A stretch of 64,000 nt of DNA, taken from positions 62,001 through 126,000 of the forward strand of contig DAISVY010000004.1 in assembly GCA_036826635.1 (NCBI GenBank), written 5' to 3'. Under the pieces are notes generated by a model. The model did not search any database, was not told the DNA's origin, and saw only the letters and a program-made list of their open reading frames with translations. This stretch comes from DAISVY01 sp036826635. Lineage in GTDB: Bacteria > Zixibacteria > MSB-5A5 > GN15 > FEB-12. Both the position numbers and the translations under genes were made by a program. Positions 42,636-52,098 of this stretch are shown here, piece after piece (within the stretch, counting starts at the first letter, position 1; each line of letters starts with the position of its first letter).

Positions 42636-42664
42636 ATTATGTCGGGTAATCCGACATCACACAA
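42636..42664 (-). promoter_or_regulatory. Promoter with embedded palindromic operator
   Basis: On the minus strand TTGTGT (42659-42664) and CATAAT (42636-42641) are 17 bases apart. Between and overlapping them is a 19-bp inverted repeat with perfect 7-bp arms, ATGTCGG and CCGACAT (42639-42657). A repressor bound there would block the promoter of the PEP/pyruvate-binding gene, whose start is 57 bases downstream. No candidate regulator can be named. Confidence 0.5.
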
Positions 42665-42813
42665 GGCTTTTCTCTACCCTGACAGCAACAGATATCAGAA
42701 CGTGATTGCCCTCCGAACAAAGATTCAGAATCGAAGGATGTAAACCAACCGCTTGTCACAACGTGACCGCCGCACCATATGTTAGCAGCACTAACCATAG
42801 TGCCTGTTTAATG

Positions 42814-42842
42814 TTGGATTACATGTCGATGTCCTGTATACT
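42814..42842 (+). promoter_or_regulatory. Candidate sigma70-type promoter for the coiled-coil/barrel gene
   Basis: TTGGAT (42814-42819) and TATACT (42837-42842) are 17 bases apart in the 372-base gap between divergent genes. It predicts a leader of ~100 bases before the ATG at 42952. The rest of the gap holds no reading frame I can support. Confidence 0.45.
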
Positions 42843-42951
42843 CGGGTGAAAATTGCAGACCGTGGTATACGATGCCCTTTTTTGCTCGATCCTTGCCGCA
42901 TAAGACAAGAAAAGAACAACACAGATTTACTGTATACATCGGCGTACTTCC

Positions 42952-44898
42952 ATGACTAAACTATTTTGCAGACAATTCGCGGTCACCGCGTGCCTGGTCC
43001 TGGCCTTCGTGCTACCGACAGCATCGGTCTCCGGCGCCAAAGAGTCTTCCCGGGAACAACTTGATGTCGCTGAAAACGACTTCAACCGGGCCAAAGGACT
43101 GACCCTGGCTATTCTTCGCCGGGTAAAACAGATCGACCAGCAATACCGAACTTCGTCGGGGGAACCGCTCGAAGAACTGGCCTCGGCCGCCCGACACGAT
43201 CTGGCCACGGTCAAGCTGCTGTTGGTTTCCTTTCGGGATATCAGCGAATCGCTCGGAAGTCGGCTGGACGAACTGGCCACCGTTCTTCCTGACGAGAAAT
43301 CGCGACTTGAAGAAATGAGACGCAACCTCAGGAAGTACCAACGGACGGTGGATAAGGTATACAACCGCGCCGTGGCCGATTTCGGCGAACCAACACCGCA
43401 GGAAGCACACACGGTCGGTCTTCAACCCGGCAGCAAGCTGGCTATCAGCGGCGAGGTCTCGGCCCTTCTCGGCAAAGCTTCCTACAAACGCCCCAACACA
43501 AATCCGGTAATCGATCAGTCCTCGGCCGATTTCGGTCTGGGCGCCAACGCGAAGTGGATACCGAACAACAAACTCAACTTCAACGGCAAATTCTCCCGGC
43601 GCTCTACGGTACAGCAACAGGAAATAGGACTTACCGATTTCGGTCTCGGCGGAGCGTGGAACATGTCGCGTCGGGCGGTGCTCTCGTTCGGACTGGACAA
43701 ATCGTGGTACTCCGAAAACGACTCCGATGTCAATGATTTCTCCGATTTCGGTCTTTTCGGCCGCCTTGATTTACAGGGCCCGCGCTTTCGTTTCAACACC
43801 ACTCTGCGGCAAGAATCGCGCTCCTATGATGAAGAAACGATCATTGCGGCCGACTATACCACCACCAGCCTGATCAGCAACGCGACACTGCCGTTCGGGC
43901 GCGGCAACCTCAAGCTCGGGCTGCGCTATCTCAAAAAGGGGCACGACGACACCGAATGGCTCGACTACAAAGAGCTCACCCCCAGCGCCGTGTGGGAACT
44001 GATTCCCGGTGGTACCGAACTGGCTGTTAGCTATCAGAAGCTGAGCCACCCCGAAATAGATGACGATCCCCGCGATGTGGGTCGTCTGAAAGCCGGCCTG
44101 ATCTTCAAAAAACGCTATGGCGCCACGGGACGCACCGAATGGGGACCGGCCATCGCTCGGTACAGCTATCCCAACGCCGATGACAATAACTATACCGACC
44201 TCAAGCTCACTTATCGCAAACAATCGGCCGACGACGGCCTGAGAATGGCTTCGCTGGATGTCGTTTACCGCCTTTACTCCGGTGACAGCCAATACGATTT
44301 CGCGCAGTTCCGCTGGCAGAAAACCAGCAACCCCGATGGTTCCGGACGGTATGGCAACCTGAACCTGTCGGTCCGTGTTTATACCGAAGCCTCGGACGAA
44401 GACGATCCTCTTCGCTATGCCAATCTGTGCCCGCCGCACACCGTGGATTTCCTGTGGCGTTTCGGCTGGTCACGCTCCGGCCTGGCCGTGCTGAGGAACT
44501 TCTCTATCGGGCCGATCATCGGGGCCCGGGCTTATATCGACACGGAACGCCACGAGGTGTTCGACGAAGATCTTCTGGATGTCGATTTCCTGTGGCGCAA
44601 CCCGCAGAACAATATCCGGGCCGGTGTTGACTGCAAAGCCAACCTTATCACCTACACCGGGATCACCATCGACGGCGAAATAAAATACGAGCGGAGCTTC
44701 CTTTACAACGCCGACCCAACTCGCAGTACCGGCGTGCTGACTTTCCAGACCCGAGCCGGTTACCGGATAAACTCACAGCTTATCATCGATGGCGAGGCCA
44801 ACCTGCACCGAACCAGGGCAAGCATCGACTCATATTCCGATCTTAACAAAACCGGGGTACGCTTCCAACTGCGTTACCTTTTCGACGTACAGCGGTAA
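42952..44898 (+). CDS. Exported coiled-coil plus beta-barrel protein
   Basis: A 648-residue protein with a signal peptide ending near SVSGAK. Residues ~25-140 are charged and helical (likely coiled coil: LAILRRVKQIDQQY, KSRLEEMRRNLRKYQRTVDKVYNRAV). From ~155 to the end it is a long series of amphipathic strands (for example RLDLQGPRFRFNTTLRQESR, TGVRFQLRYLFDVQR) with many aromatic residues, as in large outer-membrane barrels of about 20 or more strands. No known family is recognised. The ribosome site is weak. The next gene, for a giant secreted protein, starts 23 bases later, so the barrel may anchor or export it. Confidence 0.78.
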   Translation: MTKLFCRQFAVTACLVLAFVLPTASVSGAKESSREQLDVAENDFNRAKGLTLAILRRVKQIDQQYRTSSGEPLEELASAARHDLATVKLLLVSFRDISESLGSRLDELATVLPDEKSRLEEMRRNLRKYQRTVDKVYNRAVADFGEPTPQEAHTVGLQPGSKLAISGEVSALLGKASYKRPNTNPVIDQSSADFGLGANAKWIPNNKLNFNGKFSRRSTVQQQEIGLTDFGLGGAWNMSRRAVLSFGLDKSWYSENDSDVNDFSDFGLFGRLDLQGPRFRFNTTLRQESRSYDEETIIAADYTTTSLISNATLPFGRGNLKLGLRYLKKGHDDTEWLDYKELTPSAVWELIPGGTELAVSYQKLSHPEIDDDPRDVGRLKAGLIFKKRYGATGRTEWGPAIARYSYPNADDNNYTDLKLTYRKQSADDGLRMASLDVVYRLYSGDSQYDFAQFRWQKTSNPDGSGRYGNLNLSVRVYTEASDEDDPLRYANLCPPHTVDFLWRFGWSRSGLAVLRNFSIGPIIGARAYIDTERHEVFDEDLLDVDFLWRNPQNNIRAGVDCKANLITYTGITIDGEIKYERSFLYNADPTRSTGVLTFQTRAGYRINSQLIIDGEANLHRTRASIDSYSDLNKTGVRFQLRYLFDVQR

Positions 44899-44921
44899 GC
44901 CCGTAGCGAGACGGAGATAAA

Positions 44922-47900
44922 ATGATGATACAACGAAACGCCACCCGATCAATACTGCTGCTGGCCGTCCTGTTTACGGCCCTGCCGCTTTTCACTCTCT
45001 TCTTCACTTCCGATGTGCAGGCCGACTGCTTCGAAGACGAGGAGTACGAAGAAGCCCTGAAGGCAACCGAAGACGAGTGGAAAGCCACTCGCGAAACCAT
45101 GCAGCAGGCCAGCGCCAAGTTCAAAGAATTCAAAGGCAAATATCAGGAATACGAAGATCTGTTCTTTAACCAGGGTTGGGAAAAGGGCATCAAGAAAGCC
45201 TCCGAGATATTCGGTTTCGACCCCAGCGACGAGCAACTGGCCAAGCAGTACATCAACGACATACGGGAGATGTTTAACAGCATCGACCGGGCAGGGCTCA
45301 AGACCAAACTTGAGAGTCTCGCCAATGGCCTTGAGACGGCCGATAAAGTGGCCGGCGAGGTAGACAATGCTTTTCAGTTCGCCAAAAAGTATGACCCGGC
45401 ACACGCCAAGGACAACCCCACGTATGGCTTGCGGTTGATCGGTACCACCCTCACCGAAAGCGCGGAGAAACTGAACGAGATCCCTCTGGTGGGACAAATT
45501 CTCGGCAAGTGGGTAGCCGCATACGGCGAGGTGGCGGGCGATTTCGCCAACGCTCTGGACCGGCTATCGAAGAAAATCAAGGATTTCCGACAGGGGTCGC
45601 TGTGCGCTCAGTTCGGCACCAATACCGACGCCCGGCAGGCGTTCGACGATGCCGCCAAGACCTCGTCGGCCTACGACGGCGAGACATGTTTGACTTTCTT
45701 CCCGACCGGGGCATTCAGACGCATGCGCGGGCTGGCTTTCGAAGGCGGAACTACTTATTTCCTGTTTGACCCGCGTGGCTGTCGGGGGTATTTCTCACCC
45801 AAGGCCGCTACCAATAAAGTCTACGACTGGCACGCTCTCCTTCTGGAACCAAAGGCCCTCGATCCCGACTGGTTGGCCGACCGCGCTACTTCGCTCAAAT
45901 CGGACGTCGAAAGTCGCGCTCGCAGGTACTACACCATGTTCTCCGGATGGTACAGTAAAAGCGACAAGGGTTGGGTGATTATCGAAGCTATCGGCAGTCC
46001 GTGGTCGGGGCATGTTGATTTCTACGGAAAACTGGACGAAGAGACTTTCGTCGCCAATTACATTATTGCCACCAATCATCACGACCGTATCGAGAGTGTT
46101 GTCACCGAATACGAGAAATACTGTTTCGCCTCCGGCACCGTGCACGCCGAAACAGATGGTGGGAAGAAACCCATAAGCGGTGCCACGGTCGAAATGTCTC
46201 TCAGCGGCAAAACAGCTTCGACCACCACCGACGCGAACGGCTCCTACGATCTGTTGCTGACCGGCCAACCCGGTAATGCCGTCAACGGCAAAGTGTCGGC
46301 GGAAGGATTCGACGACTACGCCATAGACGGCCGTTTCCCCGAAAGGGTGCTTCTGGACTTCAATTTCACGCTGGGTCAGGAAACCGCAACGTTCACCATC
46401 ACCGGCATCGTAACCGATGTAAGTCAGGACCCGGCCGTACCCATGGCCGGAGCGACGGTCACCGCAAGCGGGGCGAACGAACTGCAGGTGGCTTCAGCAA
46501 CCACCGGGGCCGACGGATCATACACTCTGTCCGTAACTTCTCCCCAAGGCGTTACAATATCGGTCACCGCCACTAACGAAGAGGTGTCGGGCAGTGCTTC
46601 CGTCGTTGCCGACGGACAGTCCCATACGGGAGTTGATATCAGTCTCGACATGAGCAAAACGGACGAGACCGCCCCGGAATGGACGATAAGCGTCGATGTC
46701 AAGGACGCCGACGGCAAACCTGTTGAAGGTGCCGCCGTAACCGGTGGTCCGACGACTGTGGCCACGAACGCCGCAGGCACGGCCGTAGTCGGCCCTGTCG
46801 CTGTCACCAAACATACCGAAGAAGAACCGTTCTCAATCACTCTCACCGCCACTCTGGCCGTTGAGGGTGGCAAATCGGAAGCCAGCAGCCCGGTAACCGT
46901 AACTTACGCCGGGGAACCGACCTCGGCCGTATCGCTGATCATTCAGGTACAGCGGGCGGTTGATGTCACCATCGGCGGGGCCGTAGTCGACGTCAACGGC
47001 ATCGGTGTAGACGGGGCCACGGTTACCACCGACGCCGGAGCCACGGCCACAACGGCGGGCGGCGGCAGGTTCAGTCTGGGACCTCTTCAAATGTTCCCCG
47101 ACCAGGCAGTCAATATCAGCGCCGCGATGAGTGACGGCACCAATCAATACGCGGCCGGGCCGGTGACCGTGACGTACGACGGTCAGCAAACATCATACTC
47201 CGTCAGTCTGACTTTCAACCTGGCCCAGTCGGTCGGTGTGACCATCACCGGTCGCGTGATGGATACCGACAGCAAACCGATTGCCGGGGCAACCATAACC
47301 GCCGGCGGACAAACGACCATCTCGGAAGCATCCGGCGAATTCACGCTTCCGGAATTCCCTCACGAACTGGGCACACCGGTCACCGTATCGGCCAGCGTGA
47401 CCGTGCACGGAGGAGGCACAATCGGGGGACAAACAACCGTCACCCCAAAGGCATCCATCGGCACCTACGCGGCGATTACCGTTGAGGTCGAGCAGGTACC
47501 GGAGGTTACCATTTCAGGAACGGTTTCCACGACCGATGGTAACGCCATCGGCGGCGCCACTGTTACCGCGGAAGGCCAGTCCACCGTCAGTGACGGCGGC
47601 GGCGGTTTCACCCTGCCACCCTTTCCGCTCAAGGAAGGTGCATCGGTAACCGTGTCGGCCAGTGTAACACGCGACGATGGCAGCACGGCCTCGGGGCAGG
47701 CCTCGGTAACCCCGGGAGCCGACGGCACCGGAAATGTCAACATTACAATCGACCTCGCCCGGACATCCGACGAAGACAATGACGAAGGTGACGATGTCGA
47801 TGAGTTAATCGATGAACTTGAAGAGGACCTCGGGAACGGCAATTACGCATCCCTGCTCGCCGAGTTCCGGTTGCTTGTATCACAACTCGACGGCATAGCA

Positions 47901-48752
47901 ATTGATTTCAACAGTGATATCGATTATTTCGATCAACGCCTGCGCGAGTTGCGCGAAGCTGCCTGCAACGCCTCCGACGTCTCGGCCTCTTTAAGCTCGG
48001 CTGATCTTCAACTTGCTCTTTACGATGCCTCACTCGGTCTGGTCCCGGCCCTGTACGGTGATATCGTGGCCGCTTCTCCGACCGAACCCGACGCCGACGA
48101 CTTCTTCTCCGTCGAAGGCGAACTGGCACGTGTGGTGACGCAGGGCGATGAAATGCAGGGACACTACAACACCAGCCTGGCGGCCTACGGCATGTATGAA
48201 TGCGACAAGGACGATTCCGATGTCGACGCCGATCAACGAGCCGACCAGGAAAGCGATCCCGATGACGTCGAGTCCGGAGCGGAGGGCGGCGGCGGGGTTG
48301 AAGTCTGCGGCGATCAGGTAGATAATGATGGCGACGGTGAAATCGACGAGTGCGATGCCGGATGCTGCGAAAAAACGGTTCAGATCACCGTGTCGGATTG
48401 CGGCTCCGCGGCCGACGACATTTTCGAGTTCCGCCTCAACGGATCGTACATCGGTACTACTCCGAAGGGTTACCATAACACGGTTGATCTCAAACTCGAT
48501 CCCGGCAACTACACGGTTACGATCATTTGTCTTGACGACGGTAGCGATCCCCCCGGTAACGATATCGGAACGGCCTGTGTTGAGGTGGTTGTGTACGGTG
48601 AAGATTCGCCTGTCGGCGGAGCCGGATCGGCTCCGGAAATCCCATATCTGGGCTCAGCGGCGGTGACGTTCAACGTTCCGTCGGGACCGGGTACCCCCAC
48701 TGTCCCGCCGTCGGCCGATGGTTCCGGCCATCGGGCTAAGGGACTGAGGTAA
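44922..48752 (+). CDS. Giant secreted protein with carboxypeptidase-regulatory-like repeats
   Basis: A 1276-residue exported protein with signal peptide ending near DVQAD. Residues ~30-400 are mostly helical with a few Cys. Residues ~410-940 hold about six ~90-residue beta-sandwich repeats of the carboxypeptidase-regulatory/Ig-like type, each with an ISG-x-V-x(n)-GATV...G-x-FTLP-like core (for example IAGATITAGGQT, IGGATVTAEGQS). An acidic linker (DEDNDEGDDVDELIDELEEDL) leads to a helical part, then CGDQVDNDGDGEIDECDAGCC, a MopE-like putative calcium-binding motif, and a final beta domain. It is probably a surface or extracellular structural protein. It shares an operon with the barrel gene and ends at a terminator. 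Confidence 0.85.
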   Translation: MMIQRNATRSILLLAVLFTALPLFTLFFTSDVQADCFEDEEYEEALKATEDEWKATRETMQQASAKFKEFKGKYQEYEDLFFNQGWEKGIKKASEIFGFDPSDEQLAKQYINDIREMFNSIDRAGLKTKLESLANGLETADKVAGEVDNAFQFAKKYDPAHAKDNPTYGLRLIGTTLTESAEKLNEIPLVGQILGKWVAAYGEVAGDFANALDRLSKKIKDFRQGSLCAQFGTNTDARQAFDDAAKTSSAYDGETCLTFFPTGAFRRMRGLAFEGGTTYFLFDPRGCRGYFSPKAATNKVYDWHALLLEPKALDPDWLADRATSLKSDVESRARRYYTMFSGWYSKSDKGWVIIEAIGSPWSGHVDFYGKLDEETFVANYIIATNHHDRIESVVTEYEKYCFASGTVHAETDGGKKPISGATVEMSLSGKTASTTTDANGSYDLLLTGQPGNAVNGKVSAEGFDDYAIDGRFPERVLLDFNFTLGQETATFTITGIVTDVSQDPAVPMAGATVTASGANELQVASATTGADGSYTLSVTSPQGVTISVTATNEEVSGSASVVADGQSHTGVDISLDMSKTDETAPEWTISVDVKDADGKPVEGAAVTGGPTTVATNAAGTAVVGPVAVTKHTEEEPFSITLTATLAVEGGKSEASSPVTVTYAGEPTSAVSLIIQVQRAVDVTIGGAVVDVNGIGVDGATVTTDAGATATTAGGGRFSLGPLQMFPDQAVNISAAMSDGTNQYAAGPVTVTYDGQQTSYSVSLTFNLAQSVGVTITGRVMDTDSKPIAGATITAGGQTTISEASGEFTLPEFPHELGTPVTVSASVTVHGGGTIGGQTTVTPKASIGTYAAITVEVEQVPEVTISGTVSTTDGNAIGGATVTAEGQSTVSDGGGGFTLPPFPLKEGASVTVSASVTRDDGSTASGQASVTPGADGTGNVNITIDLARTSDEDNDEGDDVDELIDELEEDLGNGNYASLLAEFRLLVSQLDGIAIDFNSDIDYFDQRLRELREAACNASDVSASLSSADLQLALYDASLGLVPALYGDIVAASPTEPDADDFFSVEGELARVVTQGDEMQGHYNTSLAAYGMYECDKDDSDVDADQRADQESDPDDVESGAEGGGGVEVCGDQVDNDGDGEIDECDAGCCEKTVQITVSDCGSAADDIFEFRLNGSYIGTTPKGYHNTVDLKLDPGNYTVTIICLDDGSDPPGNDIGTACVEVVVYGEDSPVGGAGSAPEIPYLGSAAVTFNVPSGPGTPTVPPSADGSGHRAKGLR

Positions 48753-48780
48753 ATTCGTTACGATCAGTTTTGCCAAAACG

Positions 48781-48812
48781 AAAGCCCGGCGGGTTCGACA
48801 CCCCCGGGCTTT
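48781..48812. terminator. Terminator between convergent genes
   Basis: AAAGCCCGG (48781-48789) pairs with CCGGGCTTT (48804-48812) across a 14-base loop, followed by TTCTTATC on the plus strand, giving a clear terminator for the giant secreted protein gene. On the minus strand CGTTTT follows, so it may also serve the PorV-like gene. Confidence 0.82.
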
Positions 48813-48847
48813 TTCTTATCAATAAAGAGACAGAATAAAAGAACCGC

Positions 48848-49945
48848 CTAAAATCCGACGCGCAGCCGGACCGAATAATTATAATCACCGTCAAGTCCGG
48901 GTGAGGTACTCCGCTCGAAACCATAGATAGCGGCATCGAGTTTGACAATAGCCAGATTGATGCCCGCTCCGACCGAAGGGTAACCCTGCCCCACGCCGCC
49001 ACGCAGGAACAGCACTCTCCCCACGTTCAACTCCGCACCGAAATAGAGACGATTGAAGGCATTGTTTTCATAGTGCGCCAAAACATCGTGATAATCGGCG
49101 GCCAGCACCAGCCGACCGTAATGATAAGAAAAACCGGCATTGACTAAGGTCGGCATACTTTCGCCGTCCAGATCGGACATGAAATCGACAATCGTAACAC
49201 CAAGCCTTGCTCGTTGCGGCTTCAACTCATAAAGCAAACCCAAGTCCACACTGTAACCGTTGACAGCGTTTTCCTTCAGACTGTCGAGCGCCGTATCGAA
49301 GTCGGCATCCGACGCTTTCACTTCCATCACCACCTCGCGCCGTTCGATCAGTTTGAGAGCCGCCCCGGCGTAGAGGTTGTTAGGCAAAATGAAATCATGC
49401 AGCGACTTGGGAAGTGTCAGCGCCAGACCTCCCGTTATCACACGATCCGCATACGCTTCCATGAAAATGCGTGGTTCGAATATACCTTTGTCCAAACGAA
49501 AATCCACTCGCCCGCTGCCGTACACGCCCACCGCAAAATGCGGGACTATCAAACCAACCGCAGGATACGCATTGACCCCCATCCAGTTCTCGTCGTACTC
49601 GGTAATCCCGTCGAGGAGTTCGTTCTGAGCTTCCTCGGTAGTGTCCGTAAAGTTCTCGAATAAATCCTGATTATCGTCGATGAACTTAAGCAGATCAATT
49701 ATGTCCCTGGCCATACCGGCCTGAACACTGGCCAGATCGAGGCTGGTCCGGGCCTTGGCAATCGAAGCCGGATTGTACACGACAGCGCTGAAATTGTCCA
49801 GCAAAGTCAGCCCCGCCCCGCCCATACCCTGGGCTCTGATATCCTCGAAAATTATGCTCCGGGCCACATCGTCGGCATACCCCGTCCCGCAAAGTCCCCA
49901 GAGGGCAAGCCCGGCAATCAACAATATCGAACTCAATCTTTTCAT
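48848..49945 (-). CDS. PorV/FadL-like outer-membrane protein
   Basis: A 365-residue exported barrel. Start 49945 gives a signal peptide ending near GTGYADD, with AGGAG nine bases upstream; the frame is open 14 codons earlier without a signal. The mature N-terminus has RAQGMGGAGLTLLDNFSAVVYNP, the mark of the FadL-like PorV/PorQ/UPF0164 group (G-x-G-G-A plus YNPA). The C-terminus YNYSVRLRVGF ends with Phe. In Bacteroidetes PorV belongs to type IX secretion, but no other secretion genes are visible, and similar barrels have other roles. It lies 48 bases downstream of the lipoprotein gene. Confidence 0.8.
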   Translation of the reverse strand: MKRLSSILLIAGLALWGLCGTGYADDVARSIIFEDIRAQGMGGAGLTLLDNFSAVVYNPASIAKARTSLDLASVQAGMARDIIDLLKFIDDNQDLFENFTDTTEEAQNELLDGITEYDENWMGVNAYPAVGLIVPHFAVGVYGSGRVDFRLDKGIFEPRIFMEAYADRVITGGLALTLPKSLHDFILPNNLYAGAALKLIERREVVMEVKASDADFDTALDSLKENAVNGYSVDLGLLYELKPQRARLGVTIVDFMSDLDGESMPTLVNAGFSYHYGRLVLAADYHDVLAHYENNAFNRLYFGAELNVGRVLFLRGGVGQGYPSVGAGINLAIVKLDAAIYGFERSTSPGLDGDYNYSVRLRVGF

Positions 49946-49993
49946 CTCACTTGCTCCTGTCCTGACACGAAAAAAAACAGCACCCACCGTTTA

Positions 49994-50920
49994 TCACGGA
50001 TAATGACTGTCCTCATCATAGAGGTGATCGCCGTCATCATCCCGGGCGTTGATGACTTCTTCGTCCACCCGGAAGTCACCATCGTTGTCCACCGCATCAT
50101 TGATCTTATAGTAGTGCGCCGTATTGACAACGCGGTCGAGTATTTCTTCGATATCATCCAGGTCAAGTCCGACATCCTCCGAGAGAATACCGACGATGAT
50201 GTCATACGACCGCTCGACAATCACGGCCGCACTGTCGAGCATGGTGTTAAACAGGACAATAAGAGAATCAGTAGACACCGCCGATGAAGCCCCGAAAGCA
50301 TACTTGGCCCCGCCCGGAGCGCTCCGCTCGAGATACTCCGGCAGGTTCATAACAGTGAACACACCATTTTGGGAATAATTGATATTAAAGTCGAAATCCT
50401 GCTCGTCGATATAACCGTCGAGGTCGGTGTCGCGCCAGAACAACATACCGTCAATGCCCATCGCAATGCCGTAATCCAGCGCAATATCGCTGCTGTCGAA
50501 TGTGCCGTGTGTCCGCCCTTCGTATATCGGGGTCAGGTCCTCGACAACCGTCTGCATAACCTGGTTCAGTTGGTCGGCTTTTGCAACCGGCCATTCCGAA
50601 CCGGAGAACGGCATCGATTTACCTTCTTCGAAATCAATATCACTGAGAATCGTTCCCAGTGTCAGAGCGTTGTACCCGGAGCCGTGAACCACGGCTTTGG
50701 CATGCAGGTAGCGTGCCTCGGAATCAGCCGGATCTTGCTCCATAGCTTCGGCAAAAGCCGCTGCCGCCTGTGCATACTCCCCTTCCCGCAGAAAGTCACG
50801 CCCGCGATCGATTGCCGACTCATCGTCGTTGGAACTGACCCAATCGAAGAGATTACACCCACACAGAATGAACCCGAGCAGGAACGCAAGAGTAACTACA
50901 GGTATAACTACCCGTCTCAT
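49994..50920 (-). CDS. TPR lipoprotein with Asp-rich calcium-like loops
   Basis: A 308-residue lipoprotein: lipobox ILCGC with Cys22, and a very strong AAGGAGGAGGA ribosome site. Residues ~37-75 hold TPR-like units (GRDFLREGEYAQAAAAFAEAMEQDPAD). Later come DTDLDGYIDEQDFD near 175, then DNDGDFRVDEE and DDDGDHLYDED at the C-terminus, each like the D-x-D-x-D-G loop of EF-hand, dockerin or thrombospondin repeats. It probably faces the periplasm or the cell surface. It precedes the PorV-like barrel in the same operon. I do not recognise a full family. Confidence 0.8.
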   Translation of the reverse strand: MRRVVIPVVTLAFLLGFILCGCNLFDWVSSNDDESAIDRGRDFLREGEYAQAAAAFAEAMEQDPADSEARYLHAKAVVHGSGYNALTLGTILSDIDFEEGKSMPFSGSEWPVAKADQLNQVMQTVVEDLTPIYEGRTHGTFDSSDIALDYGIAMGIDGMLFWRDTDLDGYIDEQDFDFNINYSQNGVFTVMNLPEYLERSAPGGAKYAFGASSAVSTDSLIVLFNTMLDSAAVIVERSYDIIVGILSEDVGLDLDDIEEILDRVVNTAHYYKINDAVDNDGDFRVDEEVINARDDDGDHLYDEDSHYP

Positions 50921-50938
50921 TCCTCCTCCTTCCCCAAA

Positions 50939-50969
50939 ATTATAATAGTAGAGATACTTACAGTCGCAA
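50939..50969 (-). promoter_or_regulatory. Weak promoter candidate in the divergent gap 50921-51262
   Basis: On the minus strand TTGCGA (50964-50969) and TATAAT (50939-50944) are 19 bases apart, wider than ideal, placing the start of transcription close to the ribosome site of the lipoprotein gene. The 342-base gap otherwise shows no gene, and I cannot single out a promoter for the P-loop gene on the plus strand. Confidence 0.3.
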
Positions 50970-51262
50970 GATGTCGTATATTTAATTGTACATGATGAAG
51001 AGCCCGCCCACCGGTGTGCTCCATTGTCAGGACAGTGTGCGAACCCTCGAACCCACGCGACTTAACGTGTAATAATATATACTACCGACACGCCGATTGT
51101 CAAGCCATATCTCCGCAGGCGACAGCCATCGCCACTTCAGAGACCGACATTCCGATGAAAAGGCCGATAACATTCCCAACAGCTTTTTGTGGCGCTGGCC
51201 CGCAAAATGTCGTAACATTAGTTGTTATAACATAAAGATCCGCAAAACCGAGGTATGAGCCG

Positions 51263-51901
51263 ATGAGGGACGACCAACTCGTCATCCACAACGGCCACCG
51301 TCGCGCGGCATCCCGGATAATCACACAGGTTCGGCCATTAATCGAAAAATCGGGCGGGAGGTACACGATCACCGTCGCTGGCGAATCCGGCAGCGGCAAG
51401 TCCGAGATCGCCGCCTGCCTGAGTGAGGAACTGGCCCGACATGACCTCAAAGCCGTGATTCTGCAACAGGACGACTATCTCCTCTTCCCGCCCAAGACCA
51501 ACGCCGAGATGCGCCGCAAAGACATCGACCATGTCGGCGTATCCGAAGTGCGCATCGACGTGCTCGATCAGAACCTGGCCGATTTCAAAGACGGCAAAAC
51601 GACAATCAAAAAGCCATTGGTGATTTTCGAGGAAAACCGTATCACATCAGAAACCGTTGCTCTCGGTGATGTTCAGGTAGTTATCGCCGAAGGCACTTAT
51701 ACCACCATGCTGATAAATGTCGACCGCCATATCTTCATCGACCGCCCTTACGAAAACACTAAGGAAGCGCGGACAGAACAAGTTTCGGAAATGCAGGACG
51801 ATTTCCTTGAACGAGTTCTCACCGCGGAACACAGGATCATATCCGGGCACAAAGACCATGCCCACATCATAATTTCCAAAGACTACGAAGTGGAAACCTG
51901 A
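51263..51901 (+). CDS. Uridine-kinase-like P-loop protein
   Basis: A 212-residue cytoplasmic protein of the uridine kinase/phosphoribulokinase family. Walker A is GESGSGKS (40-47), preceded by a YTITVAG strand. VILQQDDYLLFPPKTN matches the substrate-binding D-D-Y-F-region of uridine kinase, and VQVVIAEGTYTT the family's Walker-B-like strand. C-terminal EHRIISGHKDHAHIIISKD is family-like too. True substrate is unknown, as relatives act on several small molecules. The gene is alone between a divergent lipoprotein gene and a repeat region, with no clear partner. Confidence 0.82.
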   Translation: MRDDQLVIHNGHRRAASRIITQVRPLIEKSGGRYTITVAGESGSGKSEIAACLSEELARHDLKAVILQQDDYLLFPPKTNAEMRRKDIDHVGVSEVRIDVLDQNLADFKDGKTTIKKPLVIFEENRITSETVALGDVQVVIAEGTYTTMLINVDRHIFIDRPYENTKEARTEQVSEMQDDFLERVLTAEHRIISGHKDHAHIIISKDYEVET

Positions 51902-51955
51902 GCAATAACAACGCTCAATCGGCCGGACCTTGCAATCCCGCCAATGAAAATTCTG

Positions 51956-52078
51956 GTAGGGCGGGTTCGCCTTTGTCTGCAAACCCGCCGGTGATATCTA
52001 AGATGGCGGATTCGAAGACAGATCCGCCCTACAAGAGCCACCGACCAATCGTAGGGCAGGACCGTCCGCGATCCTGCC
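51956..52078. repeat. Cluster of three REP-like palindromic units
   Basis: Three related imperfect palindromes: 51956-51989 (GTAGGGCGGGTT...AAACCCGCC), 52005-52032 (GGCGGATT...ATCCGCCCTAC, the inverse orientation) and 52051-52078 (GTAGGGCAGGA...ATCCTGCC). They share the GTAGGGC / GCCCTAC border and a GC-rich stem. They lie between convergent genes, the usual place for interspersed extragenic palindromes. No further copy was noticed in the window. Confidence 0.65.
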
Positions 52079-52098
52079 AAGGGCATTTCCGGCGAATT

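Noticed and set aside
48848..49945. Type IX secretion component PorV
   Set aside because: The N-terminal motif is PorV-like, but no other type IX genes or C-terminal sorting domains are seen in the window.
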